Part shown: positions 16,936 through 24,926 of the stretch, piece by piece | Numbering within the stretch: position 1 is the first letter of the stretch | How the letters are laid out: each line of letters starts with the position of its first letter | Source: Labilibaculum sp032125735 | GTDB taxonomy: Bacteria; Bacteroidota; Bacteroidia; Bacteroidales; Marinifilaceae | Assembly (NCBI GenBank): GCA_032125735.1 | Contig: JAQBBZ010000474.1 | Coordinates: 1 to 40,278, forward strand | DNA: 40,278 bases | Direction of reading: 5' to 3' | Made by a program: the position numbers and the translations under genes | Notes under the pieces: model-generated | What the model saw: only the letters and a program-made list of their open reading frames with translations | The model's database searches: none | Told to the model about the DNA's origin: nothing

Positions 16936-17508
16936 TTATACAATACCTGAAAATCCCATGAAAGCCATTGCTAGCAGTCCTGCAACAATTAAAGCCGCTG
17001 GAGTCCCTTTTATGCCTTTTGGTAAATCAACAAGATCAAGGTGTTCACGAAGGCCTGCAAATATAACTAAAGCAAGACCGAAACCTAGAGCCGTAGATCC
17101 TGAGAAAACAACAGCTTCCAGTAGATCATAATCTTTCTGAATTGTTAGGATCGCAACACCTAGAATTGCACAGTTGGTTGTAATTAAAGGAAGAAAAACA
17201 CCCAATGCCTGGTACATTGCCGGGCTAACCTTTTTAAGAATGATCTCGACCAACTGCACTAAAGCTGCAATGATCAGGATAAAGGTGATGGTTTGCATAA
17301 AACCAATATGAAAAGGGTCCAACACAAATTTTTGAAGCAGATAAGTTACAATAGTAGCCAGAATCATTACAAAAGTAACGGCACTTGACATACCTACTGC
17401 TGTTGACACTTTCTTCGACACTCCAAGGAAAGGACAAATTCCAAGGAATTGCGCCAATACAACGTTGTTTACGAATATGGCAGATATAATAATTATAATA
17501 TAATTCAT
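16936..17508 (-). CDS. rnfA: Electron transport complex subunit RnfA
   Basis: 190 residues with six hydrophobic segments. The start INYxxI-like NYIIIIISAIFVNNVVLAQF and the motif FLGICPFLGVSKK are diagnostic of RnfA/NqrE; the Cys in GICPFLG and that in TTNCAILG match those proposed to hold an iron-sulfur centre with RnfE. The end shows LVIFAGLREHLDLVDLPKGI. It is the last gene of the operon, 12 bases after rnfE, and is followed by the terminator. It forms the membrane core with RnfE that carries electrons across the inner membrane. Confidence 0.97.
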   Translation of the reverse strand: MNYIIIIISAIFVNNVVLAQFLGICPFLGVSKKVSTAVGMSSAVTFVMILATIVTYLLQKFVLDPFHIGFMQTITFILIIAALVQLVEIILKKVSPAMYQALGVFLPLITTNCAILGVAILTIQKDYDLLEAVVFSGSTALGFGLALVIFAGLREHLDLVDLPKGIKGTPAALIVAGLLAMAFMGFSGIV

Positions 17509-17520
17509 GATGATTTCTCT

Positions 17521-18105
17521 TTAGGCTTTTTTAATGCGGTTAATAATAGCAATAAGGTATCCTAATGCGATGAAAGCGCCAGGGGCTAATACAAAAATTA
17601 GCATACCGTAAGTATCACTAAATATAGAAATACCAAAAACTTTTCCACTTCCTAATAGTTCTCGAACCGATCCTAAAAGCGTTAAGGCCATTGAAAATCC
17701 TAATCCCATTCCAGCTCCATCCAATATTGAAGGCAATATTTCGTTTTTAGAAGCAAATGCTTCTGCACGTCCTAATACAATACAGTTTACAACAATAAGT
17801 GGAATAAATACGCCCAATTGTGCATGTAATCCTGGAGTATATGCCTCCATTAAGAAACTAATAATGGTTACAAATGCAGCAATGATTACAATGAAAGAAG
17901 GTATTTTAACTTTTTCAGGAATTTGAGAACTTACCATTGAAATTACCATGTTTGACATGATAAGAACGAAGGATGTAGCTAAGCCCATTCCCAGACCATT
18001 AATCGCTGAGGAAGTTACACCTAGAGTAGGGCACATTCCTAGCAGTAATACAAAAATTGGATTTTCTTTAATAAGTCCTTTGGTGAAATTTTGCATGTTA
18101 CTCAT
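17521..18105 (-). CDS. rnfE: Electron transport complex subunit RnfE
   Basis: 194 residues, six membrane segments. NPIFVLLLGMCPTLGVTSSA and GVFIPLIVVNCIVLGRAEAF are the conserved RnfE/NqrD segments with the paired cysteines. The start overlaps the end of rnfG by 8 bases, and an AGGAGG-like stretch inside the rnfG end serves as a ribosome binding site. It pairs with RnfA in the membrane. Confidence 0.97.
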   Translation of the reverse strand: MSNMQNFTKGLIKENPIFVLLLGMCPTLGVTSSAINGLGMGLATSFVLIMSNMVISMVSSQIPEKVKIPSFIVIIAAFVTIISFLMEAYTPGLHAQLGVFIPLIVVNCIVLGRAEAFASKNEILPSILDGAGMGLGFSMALTLLGSVRELLGSGKVFGISIFSDTYGMLIFVLAPGAFIALGYLIAIINRIKKA

Positions 18106-18718
18106 TGCTTACCTCCTCCTCGTTTTTATTTTTTTTCATATACTCGTCATAACCAGTCTGAATGGCATCTAGAAATGCTCTGGAACTAATGGTTGCTGCA
18201 GTAATCGCATCTATATCTCCACCATCTTTGCTAACCGTGAAATTTATGGAACCAGGGTTTTTATTAATAACACTGGATTTTTCACGTGATGGTTCTGTAG
18301 GTTTAAACCAACTCACCATTTTTGTTCCTAAACCTGGAGTTTCTATGTGCTCCAATACAGAATAGTTGTGAATAGTTCCATCAGGTTTAAAACCAACCAT
18401 AATCCAAATATTACCACCAAATCCTTTATTGGTGAGAGTTTTAACTGCCGTGCCAACTAATATTCCATCTTTTTTAGCTGGATAAAACTCCAGAGTGTCC
18501 TTTTCGTTTATTCCAACTTTATACATCTCATCGCTGGGATTGTTATTAAATTCAGGAACAACTTCTTTAATGGCATTGAGTTTTTTCGCCAATTTTGCCG
18601 CAGCAATAGGTTCTTTGGTGATTTCATAGACCCCACCCAAAGCAGCCGAGGCTATTAGTGTTATTATAAACAACACCAAAACCATATTTATAAATGTAGA
18701 TTCTTTTTTCGCAGCCAT
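18098..18718 (-). CDS. rnfG: Electron transport complex subunit RnfG (covalent FMN)
   Basis: 206 residues. One N-terminal membrane helix (about 10-31, VLVLFIITLIASAALGGVYE) is followed by a periplasmic FMN-binding domain. The motif GDIDAITAATISSRAF places the flavinylated threonine at Thr176, with Ala replacing the Gly of the usual SGAT form. GFGGNIWIMVGF is the other conserved part. Such Thr residues are modified by an ApbE-type flavin transferase, which is not encoded in this window. The gene follows rnfD by 2 bases and overlaps rnfE. Confidence 0.97.
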   Translation of the reverse strand: MAAKKESTFINMVLVLFIITLIASAALGGVYEITKEPIAAAKLAKKLNAIKEVVPEFNNNPSDEMYKVGINEKDTLEFYPAKKDGILVGTAVKTLTNKGFGGNIWIMVGFKPDGTIHNYSVLEHIETPGLGTKMVSWFKPTEPSREKSSVINKNPGSINFTVSKDGGDIDAITAATISSRAFLDAIQTGYDEYMKKNKNEEEVSNE

Positions 18719-18720
18719 GA

Positions 18721-19716
18721 TTATTTCCTTTTTTCGCCGAAACGTTTAGGTTTAACATACACATTAATGAGTGGTACAAATGCATTCATAATAAGAATTG
18801 CAAATGAAACTCCTTCCGGATAAGCTCCGAATACACGGATTATTACGGTTAGAAAACCGATTCCAATACCATATAATATCATTCCTTTGTTCGACATAGG
18901 AGAGGTAACGTAGTCGGTTGCCATAAAAATAGCTCCAAGTAGTAATCCTCCTGTTAGAAGATGGAATAAAGGACCAGCATATGCTTCAGGATTAGCCATG
19001 TGAAGAATACCCGAAAAGATAGCTACTGTACCAAGTACAGCTACAGGAATATGCCAGGAAATGATCTTTTTGAATAACATGTAAGCTAAACCAAGAAGTA
19101 AAGCCGCACCTGCAACTTCTCCCATAGATCCACCCATATTTCCCATCAACAAATCCATATTGCTAGGAATGTCGTGCATTAATTGCGATAATGGTTCACC
19201 CTTTTTTAATCCTTCTTTGATAAGTGCTAAAGGAGTTGCTCCTGTTGCAGCATCAAAATAAGCAGTATCAAAACCCAGTGGTTTTGGCCAGCTGGTCATT
19301 TGCACAGGAAAGGAGATTAAAAGGAATACACGACCAACTAAAGCCGGATTGAAAACGTTGTTTCCTAATCCCCCAAAGGTCATTTTACCAATTCCAATCG
19401 CAACCAAAGCACCAATCAGAATAATCCAGATTGGAAGATTCGACGGGACATTAAATGCCAAAAGAATACCTGTGATTAATGCAGAACCATCGGTTATGGT
19501 AGGAACCTTTTTAAGCAGGTATTTCGTAATTAGAAATTCGAAAAGATAACAAGATGCTACAGCGGTTAGGGTAACAATAATTGCACCCATGCCAAAGTAA
19601 ACGAACGAAAAAACAAGCGCCGGAAGCATCGCAAATACCACTCCATACATGTTTTTTTGTATAGAATCTCCACTATGAACGTGTGGAGACGGAGCGACTA
19701 GTACCTTGGTGTTCAT
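18721..19716 (-). CDS. rnfD: Electron transport complex subunit RnfD (covalent FMN)
   Basis: 331 residues with about ten hydrophobic segments. The N-terminus VAPSPHVHSGDSIQKNMYGV is the conserved RnfD/NqrB start. DAATGATPLALIK carries the predicted flavinylated Thr161. GGLLLGAIFMATDYVTSPMS is the conserved transport-linked segment. It is the main ion-translocating membrane subunit. It follows rnfC after 49 bases, the largest gap in the operon, in which nothing distinctive is seen. Confidence 0.97.
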   Translation of the reverse strand: MNTKVLVAPSPHVHSGDSIQKNMYGVVFAMLPALVFSFVYFGMGAIIVTLTAVASCYLFEFLITKYLLKKVPTITDGSALITGILLAFNVPSNLPIWIILIGALVAIGIGKMTFGGLGNNVFNPALVGRVFLLISFPVQMTSWPKPLGFDTAYFDAATGATPLALIKEGLKKGEPLSQLMHDIPSNMDLLMGNMGGSMGEVAGAALLLGLAYMLFKKIISWHIPVAVLGTVAIFSGILHMANPEAYAGPLFHLLTGGLLLGAIFMATDYVTSPMSNKGMILYGIGIGFLTVIIRVFGAYPEGVSFAILIMNAFVPLINVYVKPKRFGEKRK

Positions 19717-19765
19717 ATTTTATTTGTATTTAAATTTTTAATATCAATAGTGGAACTAATTACCC

Positions 19766-21091
19766 TTATCTGGAACGCATGATTTGGCCAACCTTAGCTT
19801 TGCCTAATCGAATATAATCCAATAATGGACGGTTTGCAGGACAAGTGAAACTACAAGAGCCACACTCAATACAATCCATAACAGCATCGCTTTCCAAACG
19901 ATCGTATTCTTTTTTGTCAGCCAAAACCATAAGTAAGAATGGTTCAAGTCCCATTGGACAAACAGAAACACATTTTCCGCAACGAATACAAGGTTTAGAT
20001 TCTTTACGGGCAGCTTCTTCACGAGGTATTAGTAATAATCCAGAGCTTCCTTTGGTTAGAGGAACATCAATTGTAGTTAATGCTTTTCCCATCATTGGGC
20101 CTCCACCTATAATTTTACCGGTATCTTCTGGTAAACCTCCTGCAGCATTAATCAAATCTTTAACTGGTGTTCCAATTCGGAATATCCAGTTTGAAGGATT
20201 TTTTAATGATTTTCCAGTAATGGTTGCGACACGTTCGAAAAGAGGCTTGTTTTTCTGAACCGCTTCGTAAACAGCAAGTGCGGTTCCAACGTTTTGTACC
20301 ACAGCACCCACTTCGATAGGAAGAGCTCCTGATGGAATTTCACGTTTTATTGTTGCCGAGATCAATTGCTTCTCACCACCTTGAGGGTATTGCGTTTTTA
20401 ACGGACAAATTTCAATTCCTTGATAATTTGCAGCAAGTTTTGTCAAATGAGCGATTGCATCAGGTTTGTTGTTTTCAATACCAATAATGGCTTTATCAAC
20501 ACCTAAGGCTTTCATTAAAATCTGAGTTCCAACCAATACTTCATCACCTTTTTCGAGCATAACCCGATGGTCAGAAGTAAGGTATGGTTCGCATTCCACT
20601 GCGTTAATGATTAAAACTTCGGCCGTTTTTCCCGGAGGAACCGATAGTTTTACATGAGCAGGGAAGGTTGCACCACCCAAACCAACAATACCGCATTCGG
20701 CTATTTTTTTTACAATTTCTTCTTTGCTTACGCTGATTTCTTTTACCAAATCTTTGCTGCGATCAATTGTTTCCAACCATTCGTCACCATTAACTTTAAT
20801 GATGATAGATGTTCTGCGGAAACCACTTGCATCCATAATCTCATCCAATTTAATAACAGTTCCTGAAACGGAAGAGTGAATGTTTGCAGATACAAAACCT
20901 GATGATTTCGCGATCAATTGTCCGACTTTAACTTCGTCGTCCTTTTTAACGATCGGAGTAGCCGGAGCACCAATATGTTGAGAAATTGGAATACTAACTA
21001 TTTCGGGTATTGGCAATACCTGGATTGCGCTGTTTGCCGATAATTTGTTTTCGGCAGGATGAATACCTCCTAATGAGAATGTTTTTAACAC
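19766..21091 (-). CDS. rnfC: Electron transport complex subunit RnfC (GTG start)
   Basis: 441 residues. The N-terminal GGIHPAENK and the flavin/NADH-binding segment GIVGLGGATFPAHVKLSVP, then INAVECEPYLTSDHR, are diagnostic. Two [4Fe-4S] ferredoxin motifs lie near the end: CIRCGKCVSVCP (about 367-378) and CIECGSCSFTCP (about 404-415). The start is GTG at 21091, chosen because a clear AGGAGG lies 7 bases upstream and the family N-terminus (TFSLGGIHP) follows at once. The protein is cytoplasmic and peripheral; it exchanges electrons with NAD(H) and passes them to RnfB/D. Confidence 0.97.
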   Translation of the reverse strand: MLKTFSLGGIHPAENKLSANSAIQVLPIPEIVSIPISQHIGAPATPIVKKDDEVKVGQLIAKSSGFVSANIHSSVSGTVIKLDEIMDASGFRRTSIIIKVNGDEWLETIDRSKDLVKEISVSKEEIVKKIAECGIVGLGGATFPAHVKLSVPPGKTAEVLIINAVECEPYLTSDHRVMLEKGDEVLVGTQILMKALGVDKAIIGIENNKPDAIAHLTKLAANYQGIEICPLKTQYPQGGEKQLISATIKREIPSGALPIEVGAVVQNVGTALAVYEAVQKNKPLFERVATITGKSLKNPSNWIFRIGTPVKDLINAAGGLPEDTGKIIGGGPMMGKALTTIDVPLTKGSSGLLLIPREEAARKESKPCIRCGKCVSVCPMGLEPFLLMVLADKKEYDRLESDAVMDCIECGSCSFTCPANRPLLDYIRLGKAKVGQIMRSR

Positions 21092-21098
21092 TGATGAT

Positions 21099-21104
21099 CC
21101 TCCT
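21099..21104 (-). promoter_or_regulatory. Shine-Dalgarno site that fixes the rnfC GTG start
   Basis: AGGAGG on the minus strand, 7 bases before GTG 21091-21089. Strong Shine-Dalgarno sites are rare in this window, so it may compensate for the weak start codon. Confidence 0.7.
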
Positions 21105-21106
21105 AT

Positions 21107-22057
21107 TTATTTGTTCTCAGTTGTTTCGTCATTTGCAGTTGGCTCTACTTTTGGAGCCTCTTCTGTCTTTGCCCCAGCGACTGGTGCTGCAACTGGCTTC
21201 ACTGTTGTTGCGGTCGTTTTGTCGGCAGGCTTTTCAACACGAGGTGGAAAATTCAACTCGTGAATTGCCTTGGTTGGACAAACAATAACACACTTTCTGC
21301 ACAGTTTACATTTGTTGTAATCGATGTAAGCAAGGTTGTTTTCCAATGTAATAGCATCAAAAGGACATTCCTTAACACACTTACCACAACCAATACAAGC
21401 AACGTTACAAGCTTTTTTAGCAATAGCACCCTTGTCTTTATTTACACAAGACACAAAGATTCTGCGACTTTTTGGTCCTTTCTTACGAAGCTCGATAATG
21501 TTTTTAGGACAAGCTTTAACACATGCACCACAGGAAACACATTTGTCTTCGATAATTACCGGAAGACCTGTTTCTTTATCCATATACATGGCATCGAAAT
21601 TACAGGCGTCTACACATTCTCCTAATCCTAAACAACCGTACTGACATCCAGTTTCACCACTGTAAAGAGAAGCTGCAATTGTACAAGACGCTGCACCATC
21701 ATACTGATTGGTTTTAGGTCGGTTTTCGCAAGTTCCGTTACAACAAACAACTGCAACAGTAGGATCGGTTGCTTTAATTTCATGACCAAGAATAGATCCA
21801 ACTTGTGACATAACAGAAATTCCACCCACCGGGCAGTTCATCTTTGAAATATCGTCAGCTTTCACCAATGCTTCAGCAAAAGCTCTACAACCTGGATAAC
21901 CACAACCACCACAATTTGCGGCAGGTAATGCTTCTTCTACCTCGTCGATGCGAGGATCTTCATACACTTTGAATTTTTGCGCTACAAAAAACAGAATAAT
22001 TGCTGCTGTTACTCCAATAGCACACAAAGCCAGAATAGTGATAACTATAATGCTCAT
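21107..22057 (-). CDS. rnfB: Electron transport complex subunit RnfB (multi-cluster ferredoxin)
   Basis: 316 residues. One N-terminal membrane helix (about 3-27) is followed by the Fe-S domain LPAANCGGCGYPGCRAFAEA and a ferredoxin-like region with several Cys groups: CQYGCLGLGECVDACNF, CVSCGACVKACP, CIGCGKCVKECP and CKLCRKCVIVCP. This gives at least five predicted [4Fe-4S] clusters. The last 45 residues form a Pro/Ala/Thr/Lys/Glu-rich low-complexity tail (KPVAAPVAGAKTEEAPK). RnfB takes electrons from ferredoxin at the cytoplasmic face. It begins 3 bases after rseC and ends 15 bases before rnfC. Confidence 0.97.
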   Translation of the reverse strand: MSIIVITILALCAIGVTAAIILFFVAQKFKVYEDPRIDEVEEALPAANCGGCGYPGCRAFAEALVKADDISKMNCPVGGISVMSQVGSILGHEIKATDPTVAVVCCNGTCENRPKTNQYDGAASCTIAASLYSGETGCQYGCLGLGECVDACNFDAMYMDKETGLPVIIEDKCVSCGACVKACPKNIIELRKKGPKSRRIFVSCVNKDKGAIAKKACNVACIGCGKCVKECPFDAITLENNLAYIDYNKCKLCRKCVIVCPTKAIHELNFPPRVEKPADKTTATTVKPVAAPVAGAKTEEAPKVEPTANDETTENK

Positions 22058-22060
22058 AGC

Positions 22061-22489
22061 TTAAATGTTTACGATTTTTTCGATTGTAAATGAAAACGTT
22101 TTCTTAAAACGTCCTTTAAAAAAGGACAGTACTATATAGTAGGGAAGTAAAATGGCTAATGCCGATATCCCACTTATTAATTCATTATTGGTAATTGCTG
22201 TAGCAATGATAAGGACAAGTGTCACCAACACAAATGGCAATACATAAGCAAGGAACATGGCCAACCATCCCAAGGATTCCTGATAACTTAGGTTTACTCT
22301 TTCTCCAACCTTAAATTTGTTACTGTAATCAATAACATCAATTGATTTGTCTTTCATGTCAGACATGGTGCAAGCACCTTTGGCATGACAACCCGCACAG
22401 GCAGAAACATTTACAATGCCTACCGTAATCTTCTCATCCTGTATTTCAAGGATAGTCCCCTCGTGATCAATTTTTTTGGGATCTTGCAT
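22061..22489 (-). CDS. rseC: RseC/MucC family protein, first gene of the rnf operon
   Basis: 142 residues. A soluble N-terminal part carries a Cys cluster (SACAGCHAKGACTMSD, CxxCxxxxxC spacing), then two membrane helices (about 73-95 and 100-122). This is the SoxR-reducing/RseC family that heads most Bacteroidota rnf operons. In Escherichia coli RseC works with the Rsx (Rnf) complex to re-reduce the SoxR sensor; no SoxR gene is seen here, so its job is more likely in assembly or redox tuning of Rnf. ATG 22489 is the only good start. A 5' leader of unknown length lies upstream. Confidence 0.92.
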   Translation of the reverse strand: MQDPKKIDHEGTILEIQDEKITVGIVNVSACAGCHAKGACTMSDMKDKSIDVIDYSNKFKVGERVNLSYQESLGWLAMFLAYVLPFVLVTLVLIIATAITNNELISGISALAILLPYYIVLSFFKGRFKKTFSFTIEKIVNI

Positions 22490-23126
22490 GTACTTTTCCC
22501 TTTTTTGTTGTTTTTATGCGAAAACTCTTGCGTAAGCAGATGAGTTTAATTTATGTAATGATCACGTAATCAGCCTGGTAGTGAGTTGGTGCTACTTGAT
22601 CCATCGCAACAAAAATAATACTTTAGCCCATATTCGATTCGGGTAAAAGTCAATTTATAATATGTTTAAATAGAGCGAGTTCCCTGCTTTTGTAAAGTAG
22701 AGATTACAATTTTCCTTGTATCTCTATTGAATACAGATAGTTTGGGCTATTCCTGAAAAAAATCGGTAATTTGAGTCTGTTTTGCAAACGTGTTAATTTA
22801 GATTCATTTTTAATAAAATAAGTAACGAAAGACTTTGATCCAGAAATTTTGGCTTTTTCTCGAATACAAAGGATAATCAAATTTAAGTTGACCTGAAATA
22901 AAACAAATCAGATGAGTACAATTGTTCGGATTTCAATATCCTCGAGCTGATTTTTTAGCAATTGTTGTTTTTGAAATAATCGGCCCGTGTCTCATTTCAA
23001 ATGCTTTATTTTTGAGTCATTCGATGATTCGGATTTTCAGAAGCTTGCCTTAAACAAAATGTTGTTTTTTATAATTCGTTTTTATCGTATTTCCTTAGAA
23101 ATAAGACTTCTATAGGTTTTGCTTGT
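22490..23126. other. Non-coding region upstream of the rnf operon
   Basis: About 640 bases with no credible gene on either strand and no recognised riboswitch. On the minus strand TATTTTTG (22617-22610) fits the -7 element TAnnTTTG and would give a leader of a little over 100 bases before rseC, but no TTG lies at the right distance. Short inverted pairs in that leader (GATCA 22560-22564 with TGATC 22597-22601, and GTAG 22578-22581 with CTAC 22592-22595) could fold, weakly. The rest is A/T-rich and featureless. Confidence 0.5.
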
Positions 23127-23331
23127 TAACCTTTTTCAAAAAATGTTGTTAAAACAATTCTGTTTCGTTGCCTTTTTTAAGAAATGCTGTTAAAACGATT
23201 CTGTTTTGTTGCCTTTTTTTAAAAATGCTGCTATAAGGATTCTGTTTTGTTGCCTTTTTCAAAAAATGTTGCTAAAACGATTCTGTTTTGTTGCCTTTTT
23301 TTTAAAATGTTGTTAAAATGATTCCTTAGGT
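23127..23331. repeat. Five tandem 41-bp repeats between porin-like gene and rnf operon
   Basis: Units begin at 23127, 23168, 23209, 23250 and 23291, exactly 41 bases apart. The typical unit starts TTGCCTTTTT, has AAAAATG in its middle, and ends AAAACGATTCTGTTTTG. The three inner units differ at only a few places; the outer two are more diverged at their outer ends. Each inner unit contains AAAAC-N6-GTTTT (small hairpin potential, lost in the third) and T/A tracts at roughly 11-base steps. No spacers lie between units, so this is a tandem repeat and not CRISPR. The array starts 41 bases beyond the stop of the leftward outer-membrane protein gene. The function is unknown. Confidence 0.93.
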
Positions 23332-23372
23332 GAAGATGCTTTTGTAAATATGTCTCAATATCGTGATATTTA

Positions 23373-24767
23373 TTAGAATTGAAATCTTAGAGCGATATAC
23401 GGCATTACTGAATTGTCAGCTTTAAACGATCCATCTGCTTGTTCGCTCCAACTCCAACGATAATCAACACCAGTTACTAAAATAGGAGTGATTTTATAAG
23501 CAAACCTCATCAAAGCAAGTGAGTTTGAATCAAATTTAAAGGTATCGCTCACTTTCGTCAGATTTCCTTTGGTATAGTATCCTTCAATAATGATTTTATC
23601 GAACAAATCCTGAGTTCTTAAATTCAATTGTAAAGTAGCAGGAGATTCTGCACTTACATTGTCGGGCAATAATAAGTTTCCGCCTACCATTATTTTATCC
23701 AGTAGCGAAGCGGTGATCGATCCGTAAATTCCCTGCTGACTTTTAGCATCACCAAGAGCTGCAATTTTTGCATCTTTATTTACCTCATACATGGCATCGA
23801 AAAACTGTGGGATGTAGTTGTCGCTGTACCACAGACGCTCAATTCTTGAATTCAAACGGAACAAATTTCCAATTACGTTCATATTTGCGTTCAGGCCAAT
23901 TCCTGTTCCTTTACCAGCATCATATCCTTGCGCTGGTGGAATTAGTTGGTGGTATGCTATGAGAGAATCTGATTTAACTTTGCCTAGTCTACTATAATGT
24001 GCATATCCGGTAAGATTAATAAAACCAGAGTTTATTATGAGAATTCCCATATCTAAGCCATAGGCTTTGATGCCATCAGATAGAAATTCATTAACACCTG
24101 TGTTCTCACCAAATCGATTGGTTTGATCTTTATCGGAGATATAGCTGAATCCAAAATCAAGTGTTTTAACAACAGGAATTCCACTGGCACCAAAAGGACG
24201 AACATATGGGCGAACGGCAAACAAATTGCAGGATTGGGTGTTGAAATCGCTGTACATTCCTTCTACACCAAAAATCTTTTTAATACGAATATCATAGCTT
24301 AAGCCAACTTTTCTTTTCTCGAAGCTGGGAGAGTTGCTGTAATTATTCAATAAACTACCATATCCTAACGATTCGCCTTGCAGTTGACCTAGTTTTAAAT
24401 AAACCGGATCTTTCTTTTTTCTTCCGTATCGCAAGTAGCTAATCAATCGAAGAACTCCAGTTCCACTTTTGAATTCATCGGTGTAAAAATTGCCATTGTC
24501 CAAGTTAAAATAAACAGGAACATCCAAGCCGATTCCTACTTTTCCAAAGCTTAAATCGGGTTGTAAACGAACACCAGCATAATTTTCACCACCAATTTGT
24601 GCAAAAATAAATGCCCCGGTAAACATGCTGATTGAATCAGGATTACTTAGATTAGTAAATGAATTATCGAAGCCAAAAACAGGATAATCATTTTGAGCTT
24701 TGCTCGTTCCGGAAAACAGGAACAGTGAGAGCATCAGTAGGGTAGGTAGTTTTAGTGTTTTTTTCAT
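23373..24767 (-). CDS. Outer-membrane beta-barrel (porin-like) protein, function unknown
   Basis: 464 residues. A signal peptide (MKKTLKLPTLLMLSLFLFSG, cleavage after SKAQ) is followed by an almost entirely beta-rich protein with repeated amphipathic strands (YAGVRLQPDLSFGKVGIGLD, VLRLISYLRYGRKK, FRLNSRIERLWYSD). The C-terminus ALRFQF ends in Phe, as expected for Bam-dependent outer-membrane proteins. No plug or TonB box is seen. It is a single-gene unit; a 14-base palindrome (AATATCGTGATATT, 23357-23370) follows the stop directly. Substrate and family name are not recognised. Confidence 0.82.
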   Translation of the reverse strand: MKKTLKLPTLLMLSLFLFSGTSKAQNDYPVFGFDNSFTNLSNPDSISMFTGAFIFAQIGGENYAGVRLQPDLSFGKVGIGLDVPVYFNLDNGNFYTDEFKSGTGVLRLISYLRYGRKKKDPVYLKLGQLQGESLGYGSLLNNYSNSPSFEKRKVGLSYDIRIKKIFGVEGMYSDFNTQSCNLFAVRPYVRPFGASGIPVVKTLDFGFSYISDKDQTNRFGENTGVNEFLSDGIKAYGLDMGILIINSGFINLTGYAHYSRLGKVKSDSLIAYHQLIPPAQGYDAGKGTGIGLNANMNVIGNLFRLNSRIERLWYSDNYIPQFFDAMYEVNKDAKIAALGDAKSQQGIYGSITASLLDKIMVGGNLLLPDNVSAESPATLQLNLRTQDLFDKIIIEGYYTKGNLTKVSDTFKFDSNSLALMRFAYKITPILVTGVDYRWSWSEQADGSFKADNSVMPYIALRFQF

Positions 24768-24926
24768 AGTGATTTTGAATAGTTAACCTTAGAATAGTAC
24801 CGTAAAGAATTTGTTTTCCCCTATGTCGTAATTTTATAGTTATTAAAAAGAAAAATGATATTGCATTTTTTTTTTTAATAAAATCAAGGCTTTAAATAAA
24901 TATTATTGAAAAACTTGGCAAATGTA

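Noticed and set aside
22560..22601. Possible riboswitch or structured leader before rseC
   Set aside because: Only short inverted pairs (5 and 4 bases) with loose loops are seen, and no known riboswitch core matches.
23127..23331. The 41-bp repeats as a CRISPR array
   Set aside because: Units are directly tandem with no unique spacers, and no cas genes are present.
24851..24876. A/T hairpin with an 11-T run as terminator of recG
   Set aside because: The stem is nearly all A-T, and the T-run is on the strand opposite to recG transcription.
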